DNA of 64,000 nucleotides from Anaerococcus lactolyticus ATCC 51172 (GCF_000156575.1 NZ_GG666044.1:485263-549262); one strand, 5' to 3'. Shown: positions 26,666 through 36,470, counted from the first letter of the stretch. The notes: generated by a model from the letters alone, not told the origin. A program made the numbers and translations.

Positions 26666-27581
26666 AAGAAATCCTGTCGTAAATTTTTTCTATATCTTCA
26701 ATAGAATAACAATCTATAACCACTTTATAGGCATCCTTGGTTTTTTCTATGGCAACCTTGGTTGCTAGTTTATCCATGAATTTTTCTTCAAAATCATCGA
26801 ATAAAAGACTGTCAAGGTTTGGAATTTTTTCTTCTTTTGGCTTATTATCGGACTTGCCTGTTAGGTCTATAAAATTTTTGCGAGGTGGGTTTTTATCTTC
26901 CCTCGAAATTTTCTCAACATCTCGAACTACAACTTTTTTATTTATATAATCATCAAGGGCCTTATCCCTTTTTTCTCCATCATCCAGAGACAAGAGGCTT
27001 CTAGCTTGTGATGGTGATATAGACCCGTCCCTTAGGGCTGCTTTTTCTTCCTCATTTAATTTTAATAGCCTAATGGTGTTTGCTATATAAGAGCGTGACT
27101 TACCCATTTTCTTAGCTATTTCCTCCTGGGTTAAGCCATAAGAATCAATTAGCTTTTTATAGGCTGTCGCTTCTTCTATGGCAGATAGGTCTTCTCTCTG
27201 GACATTTTCAATTAAGGATAGGACTTCAATATCTTTTTGCTCATAGGTTTTTACAATCGCATCAATTGTATCAGCCTGATTTAGAAGAGTCGCCCTATAC
27301 CTTCTTTCACCTGCAAGGATTTCGTAGTAATCACCATTCTTTGTAACTGTAATAGGGTTTAAGAGGCCGTATTCTTTTATAGAATGGGCTAGGTCTTCAA
27401 GAGCCTTTGAATCAAAATCTTTTCTTGGTTGCCCTGGCCTTGGTTTTACTTTTTCTATAGGAAGGCTTGCCACTTTTGAAAAATCTACTTCATCAAATCC
27501 ACGAATAGAGTCTTTTCTTTCTTCCTTTATATCCGGTATTAGGGAACTTAAACCCCTACCTAAAGATCTTCTGTTGGTCAT
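26655..27581 (-). CDS. parB: Chromosome-partitioning CTPase ParB/Spo0J
   Basis: ParB binds parS near the origin, clamps DNA in a CTP-dependent way and spreads to recruit SMC and ParA. The 308 residues contain the N-terminal ParA-activating segment (RRSLGRGLSSLIP, 4-16), the CTP site with GERRYR at 91-96, ENVQREDLS at 125-133, the helix-turn-helix (LTQEEIAKKMGKSRSYIANTIRLL in pieces, 150-173) and a C-terminal dimer domain (~255-308). The linker carries FIDLTGK at 237-243, also found in ParA. It is 8 bases after parA. Confidence 0.96.
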   Translation of the reverse strand: MTNRRSLGRGLSSLIPDIKEERKDSIRGFDEVDFSKVASLPIEKVKPRPGQPRKDFDSKALEDLAHSIKEYGLLNPITVTKNGDYYEILAGERRYRATLLNQADTIDAIVKTYEQKDIEVLSLIENVQREDLSAIEEATAYKKLIDSYGLTQEEIAKKMGKSRSYIANTIRLLKLNEEEKAALRDGSISPSQARSLLSLDDGEKRDKALDDYINKKVVVRDVEKISREDKNPPRKNFIDLTGKSDNKPKEEKIPNLDSLLFDDFEEKFMDKLATKVAIEKTKDAYKVVIDCYSIEDIEKIYDRISYED

Positions 27582-27589
27582 ATCCCCTC

Positions 27590-28528
27590 CTATTTTATTA
27601 ATTCTGATGCAAGGCTAATATAGGCCATAGCCCCTTGGCTTTTTGTATCATATTCTATCGCTGATTCTCCATGTGATGGAGCCTCTGCAAGTCTAACATT
27701 TCTAGGAATCATAGTCATAAACACCTTATCCTTAAAGAACTTTTTGACCTCTTCAACTACCTCATAAGCAAGCTTTGTCCTTTTGTCAAACATTGAAAGC
27801 AAAACGCCTTCTACATAGAGGTCCTTATTCAAACTTTCCTTTACAAGTTCGAAGGTATTCATTAATTCGCTAACACCTTCTAGAGCGTAGTATTCTGTTT
27901 GGATTGGGATAATAATTGAATCGCTCGCTACAAGAGCGTTTATAGATAAGAGTCCTAAGGATGGTGGACAATCTATAAGGATAAAATCATAAGGTGCTTT
28001 TATTTCTTCAACTATTTCTTTAAGTTTTTGAGTTCTTTCTAGGGGATCAAGGTCCACTAGCTCAACTTCTAGACCTGACAAGGAGTTTTCAGAAGGGATT
28101 AAGTCTACACCGGACTTACTTCTTATAATGTATTGAGCAAGTCCCACCCTATCATTTTCTTTAATTTTTTCTTCGGTTTTTTCTTCGATTTTTGCTTCTG
28201 AATCCTTTTTGCCAGTTAGATCAATAAACCTAGCTTTCTTTCCTTCATCAGCAACCTCTTTGTCCTCTTCCTTAGTTTCTTTACTTATTTCTTCATCATG
28301 ATTGGCTTCTTTATTTTGAACTTCTTCAGCCATAATATAGAAGAGGTCGTAAATAGAAGTATCAACTTTGTTTTTATCAATACCTAGTCCTGTTGTAGCG
28401 TTGGCTTGGGGATCCATATCAATTACTAAAACTTTTTTGTCTAAGTAGGAGAGAGCTACAGCCAAGTTCACAACCGTAGTAGTCTTGCCTACCCCTCCTT
28501 TTTGATTAAATACCGATATAGTCTTCAT
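27590..28528 (-). CDS. parA: Chromosome-partitioning ATPase ParA/Soj with acidic insertion
   Basis: A deviant Walker A ATPase (KGGVGKTT near residue 10) that dimerises on DNA and acts with ParB in origin segregation and DnaA control. Canonical Soj is ~255 residues; this one is 312. An acidic, Lys/Glu-rich insertion of ~60 residues sits between YDLFYIMAEEV and LAQYIIRSKSGVDLIPS, where Soj normally runs straight through. The insertion contains RFIDLTGKK. Start ATG 28528 (AGAGG five bases upstream) is preferred over GTG 28534. It overlaps cinA by ~23 bases. Confidence 0.94.
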   Translation of the reverse strand: MKTISVFNQKGGVGKTTTVVNLAVALSYLDKKVLVIDMDPQANATTGLGIDKNKVDTSIYDLFYIMAEEVQNKEANHDEEISKETKEEDKEVADEGKKARFIDLTGKKDSEAKIEEKTEEKIKENDRVGLAQYIIRSKSGVDLIPSENSLSGLEVELVDLDPLERTQKLKEIVEEIKAPYDFILIDCPPSLGLLSINALVASDSIIIPIQTEYYALEGVSELMNTFELVKESLNKDLYVEGVLLSMFDKRTKLAYEVVEEVKKFFKDKVFMTMIPRNVRLAEAPSHGESAIEYDTKSQGAMAYISLASELIK

Positions 28529-29720
28529 ATTCACCTCTCACAATCAAAATACTCATATCTATCAGTTTATTTTTCACAACTCTTCTTACCTTGTTTCGGT
28601 CACCCTTGGCTTTAACTTTTCTAATATATTTCTTTCCTTTATATAGGACGCCAGCATAAGCAACTCCCAAATGAGCGTAGCCTGTTGTTGCTAGACACAA
28701 GTCAGAGCCCGTAGCCTTATGTAGTCCATCAAGCATTTCTCCTGCAACTTCCGGACTAACTACGTCATACTTTTCAATTGTTTCATATGAAACATTTAGC
28801 AACTTATGTTTTATTTCGTTCGCATAGGTGATGTAAGATTCTTTTAAAACATCGCTCGCGCCTGGAATATCTACTATAGAAGAAGCAACCAAGCCTCCTG
28901 TTATAGATTCTGCAGCCGAAACAAACTCGCCTTTCGCTCTTAGTTCATCTATTAAAACTTCTTCACGAGATTTATCTTCTGTAGTTAATAATAGGGGACC
29001 AAAAGTATTTTTCACTAAGTCAACGCCCTTTTTAAGCGAAGCTTCCAAGTGGTCTTTATTAGTTGAACTTGCAGTTACCCTCAACTCAACGCCAGTTGTT
29101 TTTGCATAGGGGCTTATGGTTGGGTCTGAGCCAGATAGGTCAATCCTTTTTGATATTTCCCACTCGCACAAGAGCGCAATCTTACAATTAACTGATTTTA
29201 TCATAAGGTCGGTATGGATTCTTGGCACCACCTCTTCGTCAAACATATGACACATTTCATTTGGTGGCCCTGGCATCAAAATATATTTTGTCTTATCTCC
29301 AATTATGCAACCAGGGGCAGTGCCTTGGTTGTTTTTTAAAATAGTAGCTGACTTAGGAAATATCGCCTGCTTTTTGTTGACAGTCATCGCTTTCTTTTCG
29401 TCGTTGAAATATTTTTTTAATTCTTCATAAGAGTCATCATCTAAGACCATTTCATCCTCTAATCCCAGCACTCTTACTGCAGTTTCCTTTGTTAGGTCAT
29501 CTTCTGTTGGCCCAAGCCCTCCACTTACAAATACATAATCATACTTGCCATTAGCTTCCTTGAGTGCTTGGTACAGTCTTTCTGGATTGTCTCCAACAGT
29601 CACCATCTTATATAAATTTATGCCAAGGTCTTGTAGCCTTTCTGCAATAAATTTAGAATTTGTATCCAAAATTGAACCTAGTAGGATTTCTGTTCCTACC
29701 GAATAAATTATAGCTTTCAT
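28506..29720 (-). CDS. cinA: CinA family protein (competence/damage-inducible)
   Basis: A 404-residue two-domain protein. The N-terminal molybdopterin-binding-like domain is residues ~1-170 (AIIYSVGTEILLGSILDTNSKFIAERL; FVSGGLGPTEDDLT), acting in other species as ADP-ribose pyrophosphatase. The C-terminal CinA domain (~250-400; VSAAESITGGLVASSIVDIPGASDVL) carries NMN/pyridine nucleotide deamidase activity. A parS-like palindrome (28779-28794) is embedded in the coding sequence. Its end overlaps parA. Confidence 0.94.
   Translation of the reverse strand: MKAIIYSVGTEILLGSILDTNSKFIAERLQDLGINLYKMVTVGDNPERLYQALKEANGKYDYVFVSGGLGPTEDDLTKETAVRVLGLEDEMVLDDDSYEELKKYFNDEKKAMTVNKKQAIFPKSATILKNNQGTAPGCIIGDKTKYILMPGPPNEMCHMFDEEVVPRIHTDLMIKSVNCKIALLCEWEISKRIDLSGSDPTISPYAKTTGVELRVTASSTNKDHLEASLKKGVDLVKNTFGPLLLTTEDKSREEVLIDELRAKGEFVSAAESITGGLVASSIVDIPGASDVLKESYITYANEIKHKLLNVSYETIEKYDVVSPEVAGEMLDGLHKATGSDLCLATTGYAHLGVAYAGVLYKGKKYIRKVKAKGDRNKVRRVVKNKLIDMSILIVRGEYEDYIGI
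28779..28794. promoter_or_regulatory. parS-like site within cinA
   Basis: TGTTTCATATGAAACA, a perfect 16-base palindrome differing from consensus parS only in the centre (AT instead of CG). It is 0.25 kb from parA and ~20 kb from dnaA. Confidence 0.7.
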
Positions 29721-29733
29721 AAATCCACCTTAA

Positions 29734-29749
29734 TGTTTCACACGAAACT
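29734..29749. promoter_or_regulatory. parS-like site upstream of cinA
   Basis: TGTTTCACACGAAACT in the intergenic region just upstream of cinA. Both half-sites are recognisable, but there are mismatches in the centre and at the last base. Confidence 0.55.
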
Positions 29750-29800
29750 TTTATACCTATATTTTACTCCCAATGTTGGTAAAATCTAATTTTGTGAAAC

Positions 29801-29832
29801 AAAAAAACACCTAGGCTTTTTGCCTAAGTGTT
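29801..29832 (-). terminator. Terminator of the CPBP protease gene
   Basis: An 11-bp stem AACACCTAGGC/GCCTAAGTGTT (one mismatch) with a T5-type loop, followed by seven T residues on the minus strand. The stem overlaps the stop codon of the CPBP gene. Confidence 0.85.
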
Positions 29833-30614
29833 ATTAGTGAATATATTCCTATTATTAGAAGTGCTGTGTAGATACAAATTCCGATAGGACTCAAACCCTG
29901 ATCCAAAAATGGAATCATGGCAATCATATTGTTAGTAGCGTGAACTATTATAGAAGCTTTAATAGATCTAGTTTTGTAATATACATAAGCTAGGACAAGA
30001 CCTAAGAAGAAAGCGTTAGAGCTTTGTAAGATATTAAAGTGGTATATCCCAAAAACTAAAGCTGTTAAAAATATAGTGACTTTTAACGAAATCTCTTTTC
30101 TTAATTCCTCAAATAAAACTCCCCTGAAAAGTAATTCCTCGACTAAAGGAGCTCCTATTATAACTGCTATGAGTATAAATATACCATCGACAGGCCCCTT
30201 GGCTCTGAAAGCTTTTTCTAGAAGTTCAAGGGCATCATTTACTAATTTTGATCCTTCTAGGGCTTTCATAATGATATTTTCAAGAATATTTCCAAAACCA
30301 AGTGTGCCGAATCCAATTCCGACAAAAATAAGAGGATTCGAAATTTTCTCATTTTCTATATATCTTCTTCCCAGTTCATTTCTATAAATATTATCTCGTT
30401 TTCCTATATAGAAATATAAAATAGTGAGTTTTATAAGTTGACCAATTAGTAGTCCGTAAATAATGTAGTCACCAGCTTTGAGCATGTCACCATCTTTGAT
30501 GTTAGCTATAATGCCTGGTACACTCGCTCCTGTAATAACGTCTATAATAACATTTATAATAACGAAAGCCATTATTATAAAAAATACTTTTAATCCTTTT
30601 TTAAATTTCTCCAT
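29811..30614 (-). CDS. CPBP family intramembrane glutamic protease
   Basis: A 267-residue membrane protein with about eight hydrophobic segments and the CPBP/ABI signature: EELLFRG (E159, E160 and R164) in one membrane helix, FGIYHFN (~187-193) and HATNNM (~224-229) supplying the other catalytic or stabilising residues. Relatives process CAAX proteins or protect against bacteriocins; the substrate here is unknown. It sits between rsmG and cinA, interrupting the usual rsmG-parA neighbourhood, and is bounded by parS-like sites on both sides. Confidence 0.88.
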   Translation of the reverse strand: MEKFKKGLKVFFIIMAFVIINVIIDVITGASVPGIIANIKDGDMLKAGDYIIYGLLIGQLIKLTILYFYIGKRDNIYRNELGRRYIENEKISNPLIFVGIGFGTLGFGNILENIIMKALEGSKLVNDALELLEKAFRAKGPVDGIFILIAVIIGAPLVEELLFRGVLFEELRKEISLKVTIFLTALVFGIYHFNILQSSNAFFLGLVLAYVYYKTRSIKASIIVHATNNMIAMIPFLDQGLSPIGICIYTALLIIGIYSLITLRQKA

Positions 30615-30625
30615 AAAATCTCCTT

Positions 30626-30641
30626 TGTTTCATATGAAACA
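30626..30641. promoter_or_regulatory. parS-like site between rsmG and CPBP gene
   Basis: TGTTTCATATGAAACA, identical to the site inside cinA and lying in the 27-base gap between rsmG and the CPBP gene. Confidence 0.7.
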
Positions 30642-31271
30642 CTATAGGGGCTTTCTCTTTGGGAGATTTTGTCCCCTTGGATAAGTCTTTTTGCAAGACC
30701 TAACTTTTTTTACAACAACATTGCACCTCTCATTACCTGCGAGGTCAAAGTGGTTTTTCTCAATTACTTCACCACCCAAAATTTCAAGTGCATTTGAAGC
30801 TTCCTTTACTTCTTCATCAGCCTTTGGTCCCTTTAGAGCTATAAAAAGACCTCCGACCTTAACAAGAGGCAGGCAGAGCTCTGAAAGAGTTGCCATATTT
30901 GCTACAGCTCGTGATACTACTACATCAAAGCCTTCTCTATGATCTTTTGCAAAATCTTCTGCCCTGGTGTGGATGGCTCTGGCATTGGTAAGTCCTAATT
31001 TTTCTATGACTTCATTCATGAAATTAACTTTTTTATTAACTGAATCTATCAAAGTTAAATCAAAATCTTTTTCAATTCTTAGTGGAATGCCTGGAAAACC
31101 AGCACCAGCACCCAGGTCCAAAACCTTATCGCCTTCTTTTATATAATCCAAAACTGTAAGGGAGTCCTTAAAGTGTTTTAAGTCAATTTCTGCCGGGTCT
31201 GTTATTGTGGTGAGGTTGGTATGGGAGTTTACTTCCAAGAGATAATCAGTATAAACTATATATTTATCCAT
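30642..31271 (-). CDS. rsmG: 16S rRNA (guanine-527-N7) methyltransferase
   Basis: SAM-dependent methylation of G527 of 16S rRNA. The SAM motif [15 protein letters not shown] is at residues ~49-63, followed by [15 protein letters not shown] and [13 protein letters not shown]. At 209 residues it lacks about 25 residues found at the N-terminus of typical RsmG. An in-frame stop six codons before the ATG rules out a longer start. GGAG stands 6 bases before the ATG. It overlaps mnmG by 8 bases. Confidence 0.93.
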   Translation of the reverse strand: MDKYIVYTDYLLEVNSHTNLTTITDPAEIDLKHFKDSLTVLDYIKEGDKVLDLGAGAGFPGIPLRIEKDFDLTLIDSVNKKVNFMNEVIEKLGLTNARAIHTRAEDFAKDHREGFDVVVSRAVANMATLSELCLPLVKVGGLFIALKGPKADEEVKEASNALEILGGEVIEKNHFDLAGNERCNVVVKKVRSCKKTYPRGQNLPKRKPL

Positions 31272-33150
31272 AAAGTTCTCCAGTCTTTAGCCTAATTAAA
31301 AGCACATTTATATCCGCAGGGCTTACTCCGGAAATCCTTGAAGCTTGACCAATGGAATCAGGTTTGATTTCATTTAGTTTTTCTGCTGATTCTTTTTTGA
31401 GGCCAGGAATTTTTGCATAATCAATATCATGACTTAGCTTTTTACTCTCAAGCTTTTTGAATTTCTCTATGTCCTTAAGTTGCTTTTTGATATAGCCCTC
31501 GTATTTTATTTCTGTTTGGACGCTCAAGCTTATATAAGAAGGAAGGTCTGATCTTTCCGGGTCAAAAATCACTGAGTTTTGGTATGTGATTTCTGGCCTT
31601 TTTATCAATTCATAAAGGGTTAGTCCATTGTTTAGTGGAGTTGACCCAAGCTCTTCTAGGGCCTTGTTGGTTTCATCCTTTGGTGTAAGCATGATATTCT
31701 TAAGTCTTTCTATTTCGCTTGTAATTTTCTCACGCTTATCTAGCATTTTTTGATAACGCTCATCTGTAACAAGTCCAATATCGCGACCTTTTTTTGAAAG
31801 TCTTTCGTCAGCGTTGTCCTGACGCATAGTTAGTCTATATTCACATCTTGATGTCATCATCCTGTATGGTTCATTGGTTCCTTCTGTAACGAGGTCATCA
31901 ATCAAAACACCTATATAGGCATCAGACCTATCTAGGATGAATTCTTCCTCGCCCTTGATTTTTAGGGCTGCATTTATACCTGCTATAAGACCTTGGCCAG
32001 CAGCTTCTTCATAACCAGATGATCCGTTAATCTGTCCTGCAAAGTATAAACCAGAGTAAGCTTTGCTTTCTAGTGTTCTTTTTAATTCTCTGGTATCAAT
32101 CATGTCATACTCGATAGCATAGGCAGGTCTCATTATTTTTACATCTTCAAGGCCGATTATGGTCTTGTAAAATTCCATCTGGACTTCTTGAGGTAGGGAA
32201 GATGACACGCCTTGGACATACATTTCCTTTGTTGATAAGCCTTCTGGTTCGATAAAGACTTGGTGGATATCTCTGTCAGGAAATCTCACCATCTTGTCTT
32301 CGATTGATGGACAATACCTTGGACCAATTCCCTTAATCTTGCCCCCATAAATTGGAGACCTATCGAGATTATCCATGATGATTTGTTTGGTTTCTTCTGT
32401 TGTGTAGGTTAGGAAACAATCCTCTTGGCGCCTGTCAGTATAATCCTTGCCTTCATTTAGAAATGAAAATGGAATTACTTCCTTATCGCCTTCTTGAACG
32501 GTTGTTTTTTCATAATTTATTGAATCCCTGTGAACTCTGGCAGGTGTGCCTGTCTTAAACCTACGGATAGAAAAGCCCATTTCCCTTAGACTATCTGTTA
32601 GGTATGTGGCTGCAGAAAGGCCGTGAGGTCCACTTACCTTTTCGTAATCGCCGATTAGGATTTTTCCATTTAGGTAGGTGCCAGTGCAAATTATGATAGC
32701 CTTGGTTTCATAGATTGCTCCTTGGACTGTTTCACATGAAACAATTTTTCCATCCTGGTAATTTATTTTGTCCACTTCTTGTTCAAAAAGATCAAGATTA
32801 TCTTCTAAAACTTTTTTCATTTCATCGTGGTATTTTCTCTTGTCAGCCTGCACTCTTAGGGAATGGACAGCTGGGCCTTTTGATGTGTTAAGCATTCTTG
32901 ATTGGATGAAGGTCTTGTCGATATTGATCGCCATTTCCCCACCAAGAGCATCTATCTCTCTTACTATGTGACCCTTGCCTGTGCCTCCAATGTTAGGATT
33001 GCAAGGCATGTCCGCGATTGACTCCATAGATGTAGTTAAAACTAAGGTCTTCATTCCTAACCTTGCAGCTGCAAGACCTGCTTCGCAACCAGCATGACCT
33101 GCACCAACAACAACTACATCGTAGCTTCCTGCTTGATATTTATTTTCCAA
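31264..33150 (-). CDS. mnmG: tRNA uridine-5-carboxymethylaminomethyl synthase subunit MnmG
   Basis: The FAD-dependent partner of MnmE in modifying the wobble uridine of tRNAs. [17 protein letters not shown] is the FAD-binding motif near the N-terminus. [22 protein letters not shown] contains the conserved Cys, and [17 protein letters not shown] lies in the C-terminal half. I place the start at TTG 33150 (TAAGGAG seven bases upstream), giving 628 residues and a normal N-terminus. The more upstream codon at 33201 would add 17 unrelated residues from within mnmE. A parS-like site lies inside the gene. Confidence 0.95.
   Translation of the reverse strand: MENKYQAGSYDVVVVGAGHAGCEAGLAAARLGMKTLVLTTSMESIADMPCNPNIGGTGKGHIVREIDALGGEMAINIDKTFIQSRMLNTSKGPAVHSLRVQADKRKYHDEMKKVLEDNLDLFEQEVDKINYQDGKIVSCETVQGAIYETKAIIICTGTYLNGKILIGDYEKVSGPHGLSAATYLTDSLREMGFSIRRFKTGTPARVHRDSINYEKTTVQEGDKEVIPFSFLNEGKDYTDRRQEDCFLTYTTEETKQIIMDNLDRSPIYGGKIKGIGPRYCPSIEDKMVRFPDRDIHQVFIEPEGLSTKEMYVQGVSSSLPQEVQMEFYKTIIGLEDVKIMRPAYAIEYDMIDTRELKRTLESKAYSGLYFAGQINGSSGYEEAAGQGLIAGINAALKIKGEEEFILDRSDAYIGVLIDDLVTEGTNEPYRMMTSRCEYRLTMRQDNADERLSKKGRDIGLVTDERYQKMLDKREKITSEIERLKNIMLTPKDETNKALEELGSTPLNNGLTLYELIKRPEITYQNSVIFDPERSDLPSYISLSVQTEIKYEGYIKKQLKDIEKFKKLESKKLSHDIDYAKIPGLKKESAEKLNEIKPDSIGQASRISGVSPADINVLLIRLKTGELYG
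32728..32743. promoter_or_regulatory. parS-like site within mnmG
   Basis: TGTTTCACATGAAACA, one mismatch from the consensus TGTTTCACGTGAAACA. This is the closest match in the window and lies in the coding sequence of mnmG. Confidence 0.75.
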
Positions 33151-34504
33151 CGCAAAACTCCTTAAATACTTTATCCATAATTTCTCCAGAAACACTCTCA
33201 CCTATAATTAGTCCCAAATCTTCGTAGGCAGATGACAAATCAACCTCGCAGGCATCTATAGGAATGCCAGCCTCCATATCATTTAAAGATTGGTCTATCT
33301 TTTCCTTTGCTGACTTTAAAAGTCTTTCGTGTCTGGTATTTGTAATTAAAACCGATTCCCTCTTTATTTCCTTAGTATCAAAAATATCCCTGATTGTATC
33401 CTCAAGTTTTCTAATGCCCAGCTGATCAACCATGGAAGTTTTGATAATAGGAAGATTGACATCAAAGATTTTCTCGTCAAACTTTCCTTCTAGGTCTGCC
33501 TTGTTCAAAATTAAAAGGGCATTTTTACCCCTAATTAGGTCAAGGATTTTTTTATCTTCCTCATCAAAATCTCTAGACATATCGAAAATCGCAAGGATGA
33601 GGTCGGACTCATCAATGAGTTCGATTGATTTATCAACACCAATTTTTTCTACTAAGTCATCGGTATCTCTGATTCCTGCTGTATCGTTAATCTTTAGAGT
33701 AAAGTCGCCCAGGGAAATATACTCTGTGATGAGATCCCTAGTTGTGCCCGGTATATCAGTGACAATCGCCCTGTTTTCATCTAAAAGCACATTCAAAAGT
33801 GAAGACTTTCCCACGTTTGGTTTGCCAACGATTGTGGTATTAATCCCATCTTTTACAAGTTTTCCCTTGTTTGATGTGCTAGCAAGGTCGTCAATTTTTG
33901 CCTTAGCTGTTTTTATATAGGCTGTAATGTCTGATACAGGCAGGTCTTCACCATCTTCTGTAAAGTTTATCGAATACTCTAGACGGGCAAGACCCTCCTT
34001 AAGGTCTGTCCTAATTTCTCTAATTTTTTTGGTAAGAGAACCTTGAAGTTGGCTAATACCTTGGCTGGCTGATAATTTATTGGTCGAATTAATTATATCA
34101 AGAACTGCTTCTGCTTGGGAAAGGTCAATCCTACCATTTAGGAAAGCTCTTTTGGTAAATTCACCTGGCTCTGCAAGGTCAGCGCCCTTATCCAAAAGTA
34201 AATTCAAAATTTCCCTAACAGCGACAAAAGACCCGTGACAATTAATCTCACATACATCTTCCCTAGTATAGGTAGCAGGCGCCTTCATAAAGGCAACCAT
34301 AACCTCATCAACAATTTCTCCTTCGCCATCAACTATGTGCCCATAACGTAGGTACCTATTATCTATGTCAGGATCAATCAGCCTATTGTTAATTGGCCTA
34401 AATATTTCATTTATAATATCGAGAGTCAAATCTCCCGTCATTCTCACTATCGAAATCCCACCAGTGCCCGCTGGAGTTGAGATAGCTGCTATTGTTTTTG
34501 CCAT
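33140..34504 (-). CDS. mnmE: tRNA modification GTPase MnmE
   Basis: A 454-residue GTPase that works with MnmG on the tRNA wobble uridine. An N-terminal folate-binding domain ([20 protein letters not shown]) is followed by a helical domain containing an inserted G domain with [12 protein letters not shown] (~224-235), DIPGTTRD and NKAD. The conserved C-terminal ...FCVGK carries the essential cysteine. First gene of the mnmE-mnmG-rsmG unit, overlapping mnmG by 11 bases and preceded by a good promoter. Confidence 0.96.
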   Translation of the reverse strand: MAKTIAAISTPAGTGGISIVRMTGDLTLDIINEIFRPINNRLIDPDIDNRYLRYGHIVDGEGEIVDEVMVAFMKAPATYTREDVCEINCHGSFVAVREILNLLLDKGADLAEPGEFTKRAFLNGRIDLSQAEAVLDIINSTNKLSASQGISQLQGSLTKKIREIRTDLKEGLARLEYSINFTEDGEDLPVSDITAYIKTAKAKIDDLASTSNKGKLVKDGINTTIVGKPNVGKSSLLNVLLDENRAIVTDIPGTTRDLITEYISLGDFTLKINDTAGIRDTDDLVEKIGVDKSIELIDESDLILAIFDMSRDFDEEDKKILDLIRGKNALLILNKADLEGKFDEKIFDVNLPIIKTSMVDQLGIRKLEDTIRDIFDTKEIKRESVLITNTRHERLLKSAKEKIDQSLNDMEAGIPIDACEVDLSSAYEDLGLIIGESVSGEIMDKVFKEFCVGK

Positions 34505-34565
34505 AAATCCTCCTTATGCTTTTAGTGATTGTCCACTACTTTCACTAGTGGTTATTAACATAAAG

Positions 34566-34593
34566 ATTATAGTGGAAATTAGCGTTTTGTCAA
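34566..34593 (-). promoter_or_regulatory. Promoter of mnmE-mnmG-rsmG
   Basis: On the minus strand: TTGACA (34593-34588), 16-base spacer, TATAAT (34571-34566), ~60 bases before the mnmE start. Both hexamers are perfect matches to sigma-A consensus. Confidence 0.75.
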
Positions 34594-34737
34594 CATAAAA
34601 GCTTGACTTATAGCCACTTTGAATTATTTTTATAATTTTTTTGAAAAATAAGTGCCTGCACAAAATTTTCAAAATTTCATTTTATTTATTTAATAAATGT
34701 GATATATTAGAAGTAATGAAGATTTATTGGAGGAATT

Positions 34738-36429
34738 ATGAATTTATCATCACTATCTTCCCTACAATGGAACCTCATAGCTGGAGGTCTCGCTATATTC
34801 TTGTTTGGTATCAGCCTTATGGGCGATGCCCTAACAAATTTCGCAGGCCCAAAGATGCGAGGTTTAGTTGAAAAATACACTTCCAACCCTATCAAAGGGG
34901 TCCTCGTAGGAATAGTAATCACAGGACTTATCCAGTCCTCATCAGCAACCACAGTCATTGCCATCAGCTTTGTAAGAGCAGGCATCATGAGCCTAGAACA
35001 GGCCATCGGAGTCACTCTCGGAGCCAACATAGGTACAACTGTAACATCAATTCTTATCGGTTTTAACCTTGGATATTTTTCATATTTTATCGCCCTAGTT
35101 GGTGTTTTAGTATTTATGTTCTCTGCTAAAAGGAAAAACAAATACATAGGTGAAATTTTTATAGGTTTCGGTCTATTATTTATCGGTCTTGAAATGATGG
35201 GAGCATCCCTTGAAGAACTAAAAAATATACCAGGCTTTGAAGAAGTAGTAGCAAATGTTGGTCAAAAGCCAGTCTTAGGTGTCCTAATAGGTACAGTCCT
35301 CACAGCCCTACTCCAATCATCATCTGCCTTTATCGGTATTACCCAGTCCCTATTTGCTACCGGAGCTATCAAGCTAAACGTTGCCCTAGCCCTAATGTTT
35401 GGTGCCAACATAGGTACTTGTATCACAGCCATCCTTGCAAGTCTTGGAGGAAGCTTGTCAGCAAAAAGGACATCCCTCTTCCACATCCTGTTTAACGTAT
35501 CAATATCCATTGTATTCCTAGCAATCCTAGGTCCTTACCAAAAATTGGTAGAATTTATTGCAGGAGCAATTGGAGCCAACAAGCTCATGACCATAGCAGT
35601 AGGACACTTTACCTTTAACTTTGTAGGAATGATTCTCTTCCTACCATTCATAAAACTAGTCGCAAGAATCTTAAGAAAGATTATCCCAGGCAAGGATTCA
35701 ATCCTAACTGATCTTGGCAACATAGAGCTAGATGAGAAGTTAATATCAACCTTCCCAGCTGCAGCCCTATCACAAACAAAAACAGCAATTATCCAAGAAT
35801 CAGTAGTAGCCCTTGAAAATATCAAGGCAACAAAGTCCTACCTAAATACCAAGGATAAAAAATATTATGACACAGCCAAGGAAGCAGAATCAATGGTAAA
35901 CGACATGGATACCAAAATCCAAGCCTACCTACTAACACTTGCCCAAAGCCAATCTCCACCAGACATAGAAAGAGATATGCAAACCTACTTGCAAGTACAA
36001 ATCAACGTTGAAAGAATTTCAGACCTATCTGAAAACTTAGCAGACTATTACCACGAAATATACGAGACAGGTACAGGCTATGGGGAAGAGGCTCTAGCTG
36101 ACCTAAACGACATCTGCGACCTAGTCATAAATAACATCGCAATGGCAGTAGAAGTCTTCGAAGAAGAAGATGTAGCCAAATACAACAAGCTAAGCGAAGA
36201 CGAAGCAGCTCTCGACCTAATGGAAGTAAAATTAAGAAAGAGTCACTATAGAAGACTTAGGAAGGGCCTTGACATGACAACCATGGCATCCTACGTCTAC
36301 AACGACATCCTATCAACTATGGAAAGAATCGGTGACCACGCCTTCAACATCGCAAGAATCACAGTAGACCCAGTAAAAACCCACACCGGCTACCACATCG
36401 AAGGCGAAGAAAATATGGAACTTTTCTAA
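34738..36429 (+). CDS. Na/Pi cotransporter family protein with PhoU-like domain
   Basis: A 563-residue protein. The membrane part (~1-310) holds the two inverted NptA/SLC34 repeats, each with a QSSSA motif (LIQSSSATTVIAISFV near 62 and LLQSSSAFIGITQSLF near 190) preceded by GANIGT copies. A helical PhoU-like domain (~340-560) follows. It likely takes up phosphate with Na+, fitting the Na+-type ATPase of this organism. It is a single gene with GGAGG before the start and a terminator after it. Confidence 0.93.
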   Translation: MNLSSLSSLQWNLIAGGLAIFLFGISLMGDALTNFAGPKMRGLVEKYTSNPIKGVLVGIVITGLIQSSSATTVIAISFVRAGIMSLEQAIGVTLGANIGTTVTSILIGFNLGYFSYFIALVGVLVFMFSAKRKNKYIGEIFIGFGLLFIGLEMMGASLEELKNIPGFEEVVANVGQKPVLGVLIGTVLTALLQSSSAFIGITQSLFATGAIKLNVALALMFGANIGTCITAILASLGGSLSAKRTSLFHILFNVSISIVFLAILGPYQKLVEFIAGAIGANKLMTIAVGHFTFNFVGMILFLPFIKLVARILRKIIPGKDSILTDLGNIELDEKLISTFPAAALSQTKTAIIQESVVALENIKATKSYLNTKDKKYYDTAKEAESMVNDMDTKIQAYLLTLAQSQSPPDIERDMQTYLQVQINVERISDLSENLADYYHEIYETGTGYGEEALADLNDICDLVINNIAMAVEVFEEEDVAKYNKLSEDEAALDLMEVKLRKSHYRRLRKGLDMTTMASYVYNDILSTMERIGDHAFNIARITVDPVKTHTGYHIEGEENMELF

Positions 36430-36436
36430 TAATTTA

Positions 36437-36466
36437 AAGATGCTGAAAAAAACAGCATCTTTTTTA
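36437..36466 (+). terminator. Terminator of the Na/Pi transporter gene
   Basis: Stem AAGATGCTG/CAGCATCTT (36437-36445 / 36453-36461) with an A7 loop, then T residues. Confidence 0.88.
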
Positions 36467-36470
36467 ATAC

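Noticed and set aside
34603..34636. TTGACT...TATAAT promoter for the Na/Pi transporter gene
   Set aside because: The spacer would be 22 bases, too long for a normal sigma-A promoter.
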